Shown: one piece after another, positions 34,995 through 41,978 of the stretch | Numbering within the stretch: position 1 is the first letter of the stretch | Layout of the letters: each line of letters opens with the position of its first letter | From: Rathayibacter rhapontici | GTDB taxonomy: Bacteria; Actinomycetota; Actinomycetes; Actinomycetales; Microbacteriaceae | NCBI RefSeq assembly: GCF_001995175.1 | Contig: NZ_MUKN01000034.1 | Coordinates: forward strand, 1-41,978 | Reading direction: 5' to 3' | Length of the DNA: 41,978 bases | Translations under genes and position numbers: made by a program | Notes under the pieces: model-generated | Told to the model about the DNA's origin: nothing | Database searches by the model: none | The model's input: only the letters and a program-made list of their open reading frames with translations

Positions 34995-36442
34995 ACCTCG
35001 CCACCGCGATCCGCAGCGCCGCGGACGCACCGATCGCCCCGGCGGTCACCCTCGACACCCCGGTCCTGCTGGGGATCGCCGCGGCGGGCATCGCCCTGCT
35101 GCTCGTGCTCATCATCCGCTTCAAGATCCACGCCTTCGTGGCCCTGCTGCTGGTCAGCGTGCTCGTCGCCGTCTCGGCGCGGATCCCGCTCGAGGACATC
35201 TTCGTGCTCGTCGCCAACGGCGTGGGCAGCACGATGGGCAAGGTCGCCCTCATCATCGCGCTCGGCGCGATCCTCGGCCGCCTGATCGAGGTGTCGGGCG
35301 GCGTGCAGAGCCTCGCCGACCACTTCACCCGCGTGCTCGGACCCAAGCGGGTCGCCGTGGCACTGACGATCGTGGCGTTCCTCGTCGCGATCCCCGTCTT
35401 CTTCGAGGTCGGCGTCATCGTCCTCGTCCCGATCATCTACGCGTTCAGCAAGGTCGCCGGGCTCAGCCCGGTGAAGTTCGGCCTGCCGATGGTGGGCCTG
35501 ATGCTCGCCGTGCACGTCGCCGTGCCGCCGCACCCCGGCATCGTCGCCGGAGCGGGCGTCTTCGGGGCCGACGTCGGGCTCATCGCCCTGATCGCGCTGC
35601 CCATCTGCGCGGTCCTCGGCGTCCTCTCCTACGCCGTCTCGGCGATCATGAACCGCCGCGACTACGAGCTCGCCCCGGCGGTCGCCGCGCAGCTCGCCGA
35701 GGTCGGCGGGGTCACCTCCGCGATCCGCACGGTCGGCCGCGACGGCACCGAGCTCGCCCCTCCGCGCGCCGGGCTGATCATCCTGCTCGTCGCCGTCCCG
35801 ATCGTGCAGATCCTGGTCGGCACCGTCGGCGCCCTGATCCTGCCCGAGGGCACCTTCGCCCACGGCCTCAGCGTCTTCGTCGGCACCCCGGTGCTCGCGC
35901 TGCTCGTCGCCGTCGGCATCGCGTTCTTCGCGCTGCCGGTCAAGCGCGGCTGGTCGCTCACGCAGACCAACGAGATCTTCGAGAGCGCGCTGCCGCCGAT
36001 CGCGTCGATCCTGCTCGTCGTCGCCGGCGGCGGGGTGTTCGGAGCGGTCCTGCAGGCCAGCGGCATCGGCGGAGCGCTCGCGAGCACGCTCGACACGCTC
36101 GGCGTGCCCCTGATCGTGCTCGGCTTCGTGGTGTCGCTCGTGCTGCGCGCCGCCCAGGGCTCGGCCACCGTCGCCATCGTGACGACAGGCGGACTGCTCG
36201 CCACGGGTGTCGCCGAGGGCGGCTACACCGCGCTGCAGATCGCGATCATCACCGTCGCGGTCGGCTTCGGCTCGCTCGGCCTCTCGCACGTCACCGACGC
36301 CGGCTTCTGGGTCGTGACCCGCTACCTCGGCCTCAGCGTCGCCGACGGGCTGCGCACCTGGACGGTGCTCACCACGATCCTGGGCGTGGTCGGGTTCGCC
36401 CTGACCTACGTCGTCTGGATCGTCGCCGGCGGCCTCGCGTGA
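34991..36442 (+). CDS. GntP-family sugar-acid permease
   Basis: A 483-residue membrane protein with about 12-14 helices and typical GntP segments: GRLIEVSGGVQSLADHF, AIPVFFEVGVIVLVPIIYAF, HVAVPPHPGIVAGAG and LRAAQGSATVAIVTTGGLL. GntP proteins are proton-coupled gluconate and related aldonate importers; the neighbours point to a four-carbon acid such as threonate or erythronate. Translation is coupled to the dehydrogenase gene in front (ATGA) and to the aldolase gene behind (GTGA). Confidence 0.93.
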   Translation: MNLATAIRSAADAPIAPAVTLDTPVLLGIAAAGIALLLVLIIRFKIHAFVALLLVSVLVAVSARIPLEDIFVLVANGVGSTMGKVALIIALGAILGRLIEVSGGVQSLADHFTRVLGPKRVAVALTIVAFLVAIPVFFEVGVIVLVPIIYAFSKVAGLSPVKFGLPMVGLMLAVHVAVPPHPGIVAGAGVFGADVGLIALIALPICAVLGVLSYAVSAIMNRRDYELAPAVAAQLAEVGGVTSAIRTVGRDGTELAPPRAGLIILLVAVPIVQILVGTVGALILPEGTFAHGLSVFVGTPVLALLVAVGIAFFALPVKRGWSLTQTNEIFESALPPIASILLVVAGGGVFGAVLQASGIGGALASTLDTLGVPLIVLGFVVSLVLRAAQGSATVAIVTTGGLLATGVAEGGYTALQIAIITVAVGFGSLGLSHVTDAGFWVVTRYLGLSVADGLRTWTVLTTILGVVGFALTYVVWIVAGGLA

Positions 36443-37197
36443 GGGTCCGGATGGACGACCTGATCCGCGAGCGGCAGGCGGCGGGCGGGGCGGTCGGCGC
36501 CCTCACCTGCTACGACTTCTCGACGGCCCTCGCGGTCGTGGACGCGGCGGAGGAGCTGGGCCGCGGGGTGATCCTGCTGGTCACGCCGAAGACCGCGGCC
36601 GACCGTCACGGGCCGCGGTTCCTCACCGCGCTGCGCGCCCTGGCGGACGGTGCCGCGGTGCCCGTCTCGGTGCAGCTCGATCACGCGACCGACCTCGCCC
36701 TGATCCTCCGCTCGGTCGAAGCCGGCACGGACGCGGTGCTGGCCGACGGCAGCGCTCTGCCGTTCGAGGAGAACGCGGCGTTCACGGCCGAGGCGGTGCG
36801 CCGCTCCGGAGTCGTCGTCGAGGCCGAGCTGGGCGCTCTCGCGGGCGACGAGGACCGCGCGCTCGCCTCGCTGCCGTCGGGCCGCACCGACGCGGCCCTG
36901 GTCGCTCCGTTCCTCTCCGCGTCGGGTGCGCACGTGCTGGCGACGTCGGTCGGGAACGTGCACGGGACCTACGCCGCGGAGGCCGAGCTCGACTGGCCGC
37001 TGATCGACGCGATCCACGCGGCGAGCGCGGTGCCGCTGAGCCTGCACGGCGCGTCCGGGATCCTCGAGGCCGCGACCCGGCAGCTCCCGGCCTCGCGCGC
37101 GGCGGGCGACGACGTGCTGACGTTGGAGCGCACGTGGCGCTCCGGGGCGTCGGCCTTCGCCCGCGAGGCGATGCTGCGGTTGGACAGCGCGGTCTGA
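36439..37197 (+). CDS. Class II fructose-bisphosphate-aldolase-like protein, divergent C-terminus
   Basis: A 252-residue TIM-barrel aldolase homologue. Metal-binding elements are kept: VQLDHATDLALIL (canonical LDHG), VVEAELGAL, GNVHGTY and PLSLHGASGI. After that the usual GI/GVxKxNxxT phosphate-binding strand is absent; instead the sequence reads AAGDDVLTLERTWRSGASAF and ends, shorter than the typical 280 residues. No frame shift restores the usual ending. The GTG at 36439 overlaps the permease stop; an ATG at 36451 is also possible. It presumably cleaves the phosphorylated oxo-acid or its product to DHAP or a related triose; the altered phosphate site is a reason for caution. Confidence 0.75.
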   Translation: MRVRMDDLIRERQAAGGAVGALTCYDFSTALAVVDAAEELGRGVILLVTPKTAADRHGPRFLTALRALADGAAVPVSVQLDHATDLALILRSVEAGTDAVLADGSALPFEENAAFTAEAVRRSGVVVEAELGALAGDEDRALASLPSGRTDAALVAPFLSASGAHVLATSVGNVHGTYAAEAELDWPLIDAIHAASAVPLSLHGASGILEAATRQLPASRAAGDDVLTLERTWRSGASAFAREAMLRLDSAV

Positions 37198-37316
37198 CGC
37201 CCGACCTGGCGGTCGGCCGCGTCGGGGAGGCGTTCCCGCCGTCGCGGGGACGGTCATCGCGGGCGGCCTGGGGCTCCGAGCACCAGATGCTGACGGCGCT
37301 CCGGCCCATGTCGACG

Positions 37317-37344
37317 TCCGCTTGCGGACACGTCCGCAAGCGGA
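37317..37344. repeat. 28-bp near-perfect palindrome upstream of the MFS gene
   Basis: TCCGCTTGCGGAC (37317-37329) and GTCCGCAAGCGGA (37332-37344) are exact reverse complements separated by AC. A smaller palindrome, GTCCGCTTGCGGAC, lies inside. It stands in the 239-base gap between the aldolase and MFS genes; no T-run follows. It could be an operator or a terminator. Confidence 0.75.
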
Positions 37345-37436
37345 GCTTGCGCCGACACGGCCGGTGTCCCGAGAATCGGAGGTCGGCGACCGCTCCCGCG
37401 CCGAGCGGCCCGGGTGCTCCCGACCCGAAGGACGCC

Positions 37437-38672
37437 ATGCGGCCCCGCCCCGACCGATCCCCGTCCGCACCTCGCACCCCGGAGTCGTCGTGGTTGCTCG
37501 TGGCCGCCGCGATGGCGGCCCTGGGCTGGGGCGGCAACCAGTTCATCCCGCTGATGGTGATGTACCGGCAGGTGGCCGGCTTCGAGCAGACCGAGGTCAC
37601 GCTGCTGCTCGCCGTGTACGTGATCGGCATCGTGCCGGGCTTCGCCCTCGCCGGGGCGTGGTCCGACCGCTTCGGCCGGCGGAGGATCATGCTGGCCGGA
37701 GTGGCGCTCGGCGCGATCGCGAGCATCGTGTTCGCGATCGCGGGGACGGACCTCGCCGGGCTCTGCGTCGCGCGCCTGCTCGCCGGGGTCAGCGTCGCCG
37801 TCGCGGCCGTGGTCGGCAGCAGCTGGGTGAAGGAGCTGTCGGCGGCGGCGGGCACCGGAGCGCGCCGCAGCGGGATCTCGCTCTCGATCGGCTTCGGCGG
37901 AGGAGCCGCGATCAGCGGGGTGCTCGCCCAGTGGGCGCCAAACCCGACCGTGCTGCCCTACCTCGTGCACGCCGGCGTGACGATCCTCACCCTGATCGCG
38001 GTGCTCCGCGCGCCCGAGACGCGCACGTCGAGCCCGCACCGGCGCTCGCTCCTGGGCGACCTGCGCGTTCCGGCGGTCTACCGCAGCCGGTTCCGCGGCA
38101 CGGTCGCTCCGATCGCGCCGTTCGTCTTCGGCAGCTGCGGCCTCTCGTTCGCCGTCGGACCGAGCCTCGTGACCGGCGGGCTCGGCACGCTCGGGATCGC
38201 GTTCGCGACCCTCGTCATGCTGATCACCCTCGGGGTGGGGACCTCGGTGCAGCTGCTCGCGGCCCGCATCGACCACGCGCTGCGCGGGCGGAACGGACCG
38301 GTCGGCACGATCTGCTTCGCGGTCGGGGCGCTCCTGCTCGCACCGGCCGCCCTCACGGGCTCGCCGTGGCTCGTGCTCCTCGCCGCCCCCTTCCTCGGTG
38401 CCGGCTACGGCATCTGCCTGCTCTCGGGGCTCAAGGCCGTGCAGACGATGGCGGCGCCCGACGACCTCGCGAGGCTCACGGCGACGTTCTACACGCTCAC
38501 CTACCTGGGCTTCTTCTTCCCGCTGATCATCGCGGCGCTGGTGCCGGTGACCGGGCACCTCCCCCTCCTGCTCGCCCTCGCGATCGCCGCGCTGCTCGGC
38601 GGGTCGGCAGCGGACCGCTCCGCCCGTCGACTCGACGCCACCGCGACCCCGGCCCGACCGACCCGGGCGTGA
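37437..38672 (+). CDS. MFS transporter
   Basis: A 411-residue major facilitator protein with 12 predicted helices. The loop 2-3 signature is GAWSDRFGRRRIMLAG (about residues 72-87), and helix 5 holds SGISLSIGFGGGAAISGVLA. The ATG at 37437 has GAAGGA six bases upstream. The frame is open upstream to 37134, but that part is Arg/Pro-rich noise. The substrate is unknown; drug or metabolite export are usual for this type. The palindrome about 90 bases upstream may control it. Confidence 0.88.
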   Translation: MRPRPDRSPSAPRTPESSWLLVAAAMAALGWGGNQFIPLMVMYRQVAGFEQTEVTLLLAVYVIGIVPGFALAGAWSDRFGRRRIMLAGVALGAIASIVFAIAGTDLAGLCVARLLAGVSVAVAAVVGSSWVKELSAAAGTGARRSGISLSIGFGGGAAISGVLAQWAPNPTVLPYLVHAGVTILTLIAVLRAPETRTSSPHRRSLLGDLRVPAVYRSRFRGTVAPIAPFVFGSCGLSFAVGPSLVTGGLGTLGIAFATLVMLITLGVGTSVQLLAARIDHALRGRNGPVGTICFAVGALLLAPAALTGSPWLVLLAAPFLGAGYGICLLSGLKAVQTMAAPDDLARLTATFYTLTYLGFFFPLIIAALVPVTGHLPLLLALAIAALLGGSAADRSARRLDATATPARPTRA

Positions 38673-38696
38673 CGCCGAGAGGCGCCCGCTCGGCGT
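38672..38696 (+). terminator. Terminator of the MFS gene
   Basis: Perfect 8-bp stem ACGCCGAG / CTCGGCGT with a nine-base loop, starting within the stop codon of the MFS gene and followed by TCCCTG. Confidence 0.55.
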
Positions 38697-38803
38697 TCCC
38701 TGAGTGTTCAAGGGGTTGCAGCCGACAGGGCTCCGGGCGTGGACTGGCCTCCTGGCCGCGGGCGCGAGCGCGCGGCCTCCCCGATGAAAGGACGAGACTC
38801 AGT

Positions 38804-39652
38804 ATGAGCACGGACGCCACGACGGTCCCCACGATCACCCTCAACAACGGAGTGGAGATCCCCCAGTTGGGCTTCGGCGTGTTCCAGATCGATCCCGCCG
38901 AGACGAAGGACGCGACTCTCACCGCCCTCGAGGTCGGCTACCGCCACATCGACACGGCCGAGATGTACGGCAACGAGGCGGGCGTCGGCGAGGCCGTGCG
39001 CGCCTCCGGACTCGACCGCTCCGAGGTCTTCGTCACCTCGAAGCTCAACAACGGCTTCCACGCCCGCGAGGACGCCCTCGCCGCCATCGACCAGACCCTG
39101 GGCGAGCTGAAGTTCGACTACGTCGACCTGTTCCTCATCCACTGGCCGCTGCCGAACGTGGGCGACTACCTCGAGACCTGGAAGGCGATGGAGGAGATCT
39201 ACCGCAGCGGCAAGGCGAAGGCGATCGGCGTCTCCAACTTCCAGACCAACCACCTCAACCGTCTGCGCGCCGAGGCCACCATCGTGCCCGCCGTGAACCA
39301 GATCGAGGTGCACCCGTACCTGGTCCAGGACGAGCTCCGCGCCTACGGCGTCGAGCACGGCATCGCGACCGAGGCGTGGTCGCCCATCGCCCAGGGCCTG
39401 GTGCTCGAGGACGACACGATCACCCGCATCGCCCGCAACGTCGACCGCTCCCCCGCGCAGGTCGTGCTCCGCTGGCACATCCAGCGCGGCGACATCGTGT
39501 TCCCGAAGTCGGTCACCCGCGCCCGCGTCGAGGAGAACTTCGCACTCTTCGACTTCGAGCTCGACGACGAGTCGATGACCGACATCACGGCGCTCGACCG
39601 CGGCCACCGCACGGGTCCCGACCCCGACACCTTCAACTACATCCCCAGCTGA
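38804..39652 (+). CDS. Aldo/keto reductase (2,5-diketo-gluconate reductase-like)
   Basis: A 282-residue NADPH-dependent reductase. All catalytic tetrad positions are visible: Asp in GYRHIDTAEMYGNE, Tyr in the same motif, Lys in FVTSKLNN and His in LFLIHWPLP. The coenzyme site has AIGVSNFQTNHL and VFPKSVTRARVEENFALFDF. It is AKR5-like and similar to 2,5-diketo-D-gluconate and methylglyoxal reductases, reducing aldehydes and keto-sugars in the cytoplasm. AAAGGA lies 12 bases before the ATG, rather far. It is expressed alone; a terminator follows. Confidence 0.92.
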   Translation: MSTDATTVPTITLNNGVEIPQLGFGVFQIDPAETKDATLTALEVGYRHIDTAEMYGNEAGVGEAVRASGLDRSEVFVTSKLNNGFHAREDALAAIDQTLGELKFDYVDLFLIHWPLPNVGDYLETWKAMEEIYRSGKAKAIGVSNFQTNHLNRLRAEATIVPAVNQIEVHPYLVQDELRAYGVEHGIATEAWSPIAQGLVLEDDTITRIARNVDRSPAQVVLRWHIQRGDIVFPKSVTRARVEENFALFDFELDDESMTDITALDRGHRTGPDPDTFNYIPS

Positions 39653-39676
39653 TGCAGCGCTAGCCGCACGCGCAGA

Positions 39677-39725
39677 AACGCGACCGGCCCGCCGGATCCT
39701 CGGATCCCGGCGGGTCGGTCGCGTT
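39677..39725. terminator. Bidirectional terminator between convergent genes
   Basis: A 19-bp stem with one G-T pair: AACGCGACCGGCCCGCCGG (39677-39695) and CCGGCGGGTCGGTCGCGTT (39707-39725), loop 11 bases. Placed between the reductase and the convergent epimerase gene. Confidence 0.75.
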
Positions 39726-39771
39726 CGTGCGGGGTGCTGATCTGCAGGGTGCTGCGGGCGGAGTCGCCCGA

Positions 39772-40623
39772 TCAGCCCTGCTGCGAGTCGCGCCACGAGT
39801 GCTCGGGCGCGTAGCCGAGCACCTCGCGGGCGTGGTCGATCGAGAGCAGGGTCTGGTTCGCTCCGACCTCGCCGCGCACCTCGACACCGGGGAACACCTC
39901 GGCGATCAGCTCGTCGTTGGGGCGCGACATGACGGTGTCGGCCGCGGCGATGATGAAGCGGTCGAAGCCGGTCGCGTCGTGCGCGAGCGCCTTCTCGACG
40001 GCCTGCGCTCCGTCGCGGCCGTCGATGTAGCCCCACAGGTTCCACTTGCGCATCAGGGCGTCGGAGTCGAACGACGGGAACTCCGCGTAGTCCGCCTCGT
40101 CCATGACGTTCGAGAAGCGCAGGCCGATGATCTTCAGGTCCGGGTGCCAGCGGCACAGCTCGATCGCGAGCTGCTCCTCGAGGTGCTTGGTGAGCGAGTA
40201 GACCGACTCCGGGCGGGCGGGGTACTTCTCGTCGACCGGGATGTAGGGCGGCGGCACGTCGAAGGGCAGGCCGAGCACCGTCTCGCTGGAGGCGTAGACG
40301 ACGTTGCGGATGCCCGAGCGGATGGCCGCGTGGAACACGTTGAACGTGGACAGCATGTTGTTCTGGAAGGTGGCGATGTCGGGCACGATGCCCGGCGCGG
40401 GGATCGCGGCGAGGTGCACGACCGCGTCGATGCCCTCGTACTGATCGCCCACGGCCTGGAGGGCGTCGACGACCTGGCCGTAGTCGGCGACGTCGATGCG
40501 CACGAAGCCCGGGCCCCGCTCCCCCGCACGGTCGAGGTTGTAGACGTCGTGGCCGGATGCGCGGAGGCGGGAGACGACACTGCGGCCGAGTTTGCCGGAT
40601 CCACCGGTGACTGCGATTCTCAT
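39772..40623 (-). CDS. NAD-dependent epimerase/dehydratase (extended SDR)
   Basis: A 283-residue Rossmann protein. MRIAVTGGSGKLGRSVVSRL is the nucleotide loop (GxxGxxG), AVVHLAAIPAPG the central strand, and SVYSLTKHLEEQLAIE supplies the catalytic Tyr and Lys (YxxxK). It belongs to the group of sugar epimerases and uronate dehydrogenases; the sequence does not settle which. The ATG at 40623 has no ribosome-binding site but has TAGCGT seven bases upstream, suggesting a leaderless message. It may be physically near the acid-sugar operon because it generates or uses a sugar acid, but this is speculative. Confidence 0.88.
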   Translation of the reverse strand: MRIAVTGGSGKLGRSVVSRLRASGHDVYNLDRAGERGPGFVRIDVADYGQVVDALQAVGDQYEGIDAVVHLAAIPAPGIVPDIATFQNNMLSTFNVFHAAIRSGIRNVVYASSETVLGLPFDVPPPYIPVDEKYPARPESVYSLTKHLEEQLAIELCRWHPDLKIIGLRFSNVMDEADYAEFPSFDSDALMRKWNLWGYIDGRDGAQAVEKALAHDATGFDRFIIAAADTVMSRPNDELIAEVFPGVEVRGEVGANQTLLSIDHAREVLGYAPEHSWRDSQQG

Positions 40624-40630
40624 GCGTCGA

Positions 40631-40636
40631 ACGCTA
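40631..40636 (-). promoter_or_regulatory. -10 box TAGCGT of the epimerase gene
   Basis: TAGCGT ends seven bases before the ATG at 40623; the same hexamer lies before the cassette gene at 27809. Confidence 0.4.
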
Positions 40637-40687
40637 GCGGCCGGGCCCCGCGCGGACGAGGGGTGGCGGATCGGCTCCGGGTGCCCC

Positions 40688-41608
40688 TCAGGAGCGCGTG
40701 TGGAGCGAGATCCCGCCGCCCGCCTCGGGGGTCGTCTCGTCGTCGACGAGCTCGGTCCAGCGGCGCAGCACCGCCGCTCCGGCCGCATCGTTGACGAGGT
40801 CGTCGACCACGAGGATCGGATAGGGCTTCTCGGGGACGCCCTCGGCCGGGCGGACGTCGACGTGGACGACCTCGTAGGCGTGCTCGTACAGCCAGTCGGC
40901 CATGGCGTAGTCGCTGCGGGAGTCGCCGACGGTGCGCCAGCGCTGCGGGATCGGCCCGGTCGCGCCGAGCAGCTCGACGGCGCGCTGGGCGCCGAGATCC
41001 TTGCCGAGGCGGTTCGACTCGATGTCGGTCGAGATGACGGTGGGGTCGATGCGGTAGTCGACCGTGCCCGCGTCGTTCGGGTAGCGGATGCCGCGGCGCT
41101 GGACTCCGAGGCCGGCCGCGGTCATGATCTGCAGGGCGTCGGCGTCGAAGACGAGCTGGCGTGCGAGGTACTCGTCGCTGGGGAGGTCGACCAGCTGCTC
41201 GGCCGAGACCATCGCGCGCTTGGTCTCGTCGAAGAAGACGAGGTCGTCGTAGTCGGAGCGGATCATGCGCTCGAGGTCGCGGGCGACCGGCTCGGGGATC
41301 GCGAGCGACTCGTCGACGATCGGCTCGGAGGTGCCGCGGTAGTCGACCGTGAACCACACGGCGCCCTTCTCGCAGACGCAGACGATGCGCGCCTCGGGCG
41401 AGACCCCGCGCTCCAGGAGCGAGGGCAGCACGCGCTCGCGCAGGAACGCGTCCGAGCGGCCGGTGTTGAAGACGATCGGGATGCCCGCGTTCGCGAGGCG
41501 CACGAGGTCGTCGGCGATCGTGGGGATCGCGATGGTGCGGCTGATCGGGCTGGCGATGGGGCCGTCGACGTCGAGGAGGAGGCCGAGCGGAGGCGGTGTG
41601 GAGGTCAT
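40688..41608 (-). CDS. HAD-superfamily hydrolase
   Basis: A 306-residue phosphatase-type protein. Motif I is LLLDVDGPIAS (residues about 10-20, nucleophile Asp and general acid Asp), motif II IVFNTGRSD, motif III Lys in NRLGKDLGAQ, and motif IV GDSRSDYAMADWL. The insert between II and III suits a Cof-like (C2) cap for sugar phosphates. The substrate is unknown. The ATG at 41608 has GGAG very close and CAGAAT six bases away. It lies 64 bases upstream of the epimerase on the same strand. Confidence 0.87.
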   Translation of the reverse strand: MTSTPPPLGLLLDVDGPIASPISRTIAIPTIADDLVRLANAGIPIVFNTGRSDAFLRERVLPSLLERGVSPEARIVCVCEKGAVWFTVDYRGTSEPIVDESLAIPEPVARDLERMIRSDYDDLVFFDETKRAMVSAEQLVDLPSDEYLARQLVFDADALQIMTAAGLGVQRRGIRYPNDAGTVDYRIDPTVISTDIESNRLGKDLGAQRAVELLGATGPIPQRWRTVGDSRSDYAMADWLYEHAYEVVHVDVRPAEGVPEKPYPILVVDDLVNDAAGAAVLRRWTELVDDETTPEAGGGISLHTRS

Positions 41609-41648
41609 CGCGCTCCATTCTGCCGTGCGGGGCGCGTCGAGCGGGTGC

Positions 41649-41978
41649 TCAGTCCTCGGCGGTGATGACGAGGGTGCGCTGGACGGTGGAGCCGTCGGCC
41701 GCCTCGACGGTGAGAGCGACGAGGGTCTCGGAGTCGCGGCACGCGACGGTCAGGCCGTATCCGGACGCGGCGAGCTCGACGGGGTCGCCGGCCGCGGTGC
41801 CGGTCGTGCCGGTCGCGAGACGGGCGGCCGTTCCTCCGCTGGTCGACCACGAGAGCGAGACGGGGCGGTCGGCCGTGCGGTCGCCCTCGCAGGACACGGT
41901 CGAGGGCGAGGCCGAGAACGCGTCGACGGCGAGTGCGGCGGCGGGCGCGGGGCGTCGGCGGCGGGCGCGGGGGCGTCC
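41649..41978 (-). CDS. C-terminal part of a protein with Ala/Pro linker and cysteine-containing domain (partial)
   Basis: The gene enters from the right edge of the window; about 110 residues are visible. An Ala/Pro/Asp repeat (DAPAPA type) is followed by an about 80-residue beta-rich domain with two cysteines (TVSCEGDR and LTVACRDSE) that could form a disulfide, as in extracellular Ig-like modules, ending at TGA 41649. The linker is out of frame with itself near 41948 (CCGCG where CCGGCG would give a second DAPAPAA copy), so another single-base loss is likely. I do not recognise the family. A GTG at 41897 is only an internal codon of the longer frame. Confidence 0.65.
   Translation of the reverse strand, partial: GRPRARRRRPAPAAALAVDAFSASPSTVSCEGDRTADRPVSLSWSTSGGTAARLATGTTGTAAGDPVELAASGYGLTVACRDSETLVALTVEAADGSTVQRTLVITAED

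Noticed and set aside
37198..37436. Hidden C-terminal continuation of the aldolase gene or small gene in the gap
   Set aside because: None of the three plus frames shows aldolase motifs; the region holds the palindrome and the MFS ribosome-binding site only.

Overview
This 42 kb window is bacterial chromosome of very high GC content, with GTG starts, many ATGA/GTGA start-stop overlaps and TANNNT -10 boxes. The gene set (cbs-metB pair, sugar ABC importer lacking its own ATPase, Excalibur, DUF3105/DUF305 and LAXTG surface proteins) fits an actinobacterium, most likely of the family Microbacteriaceae. The genus is not determined. I see no rRNA, tRNA, CRISPR array, insertion sequence or prophage.

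Layout. 1-5.5 kb: nitrate assimilation (end of a sirohydrochlorin chelatase, NarK transporter, molybdopterin nitrate reductase, FAD/[2Fe-2S] electron-transfer partner). 5.5-9.4 kb, minus strand: a LASTG surface protein and an overlapping operon of two glycosyltransferases and a coiled-coil protein. 9.5-12.8 kb, minus: a cyclase-family hydrolase, metB and cbs (transsulfuration). 13-16.4 kb, plus: Nramp metal transporter, DUF3105 and DUF305 membrane-anchored proteins, an Excalibur protein. 16.6-18.5 kb, minus: ABC exporter. 18.6-22.2 kb, minus: sugar-binding protein and two permeases, divergent from a LacI regulator at 22.5 kb with operator-like palindromes on both sides. 23.5-25.9 kb: GNAT, VOC, Y-family polymerase and MarR genes. 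26-27.2 kb, minus: rplJ-rplL with an attenuator-bearing leader. 27.3-30.9 kb, plus: a MarR regulator followed by a compact cassette of an acyl-CoA dehydrogenase-like protein, PIG-L deacetylase, NodS-like methyltransferase and GT2 glycosyltransferase; this is the best candidate for an uncharacterised system. 31-31.7 kb: two small membrane proteins. 31.8-37.2 kb: a GntR-controlled acid-sugar operon (DUF1537 kinase, beta-hydroxyacid dehydrogenase, GntP permease, atypical class II aldolase). 37.4-42 kb: MFS transporter, aldo/keto reductase, NAD-dependent epimerase, HAD hydrolase and the end of a secreted-type protein.

An important caution: at least twelve genes are interrupted by single-base losses, and nearly all can be repaired by restoring one G in a CGG triplet. 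The frame continues intact on the other side with full family length and motifs. I read these as systematic sequencing or assembly errors, not as real pseudogenes, and give each affected gene as one CDS spanning both frames.
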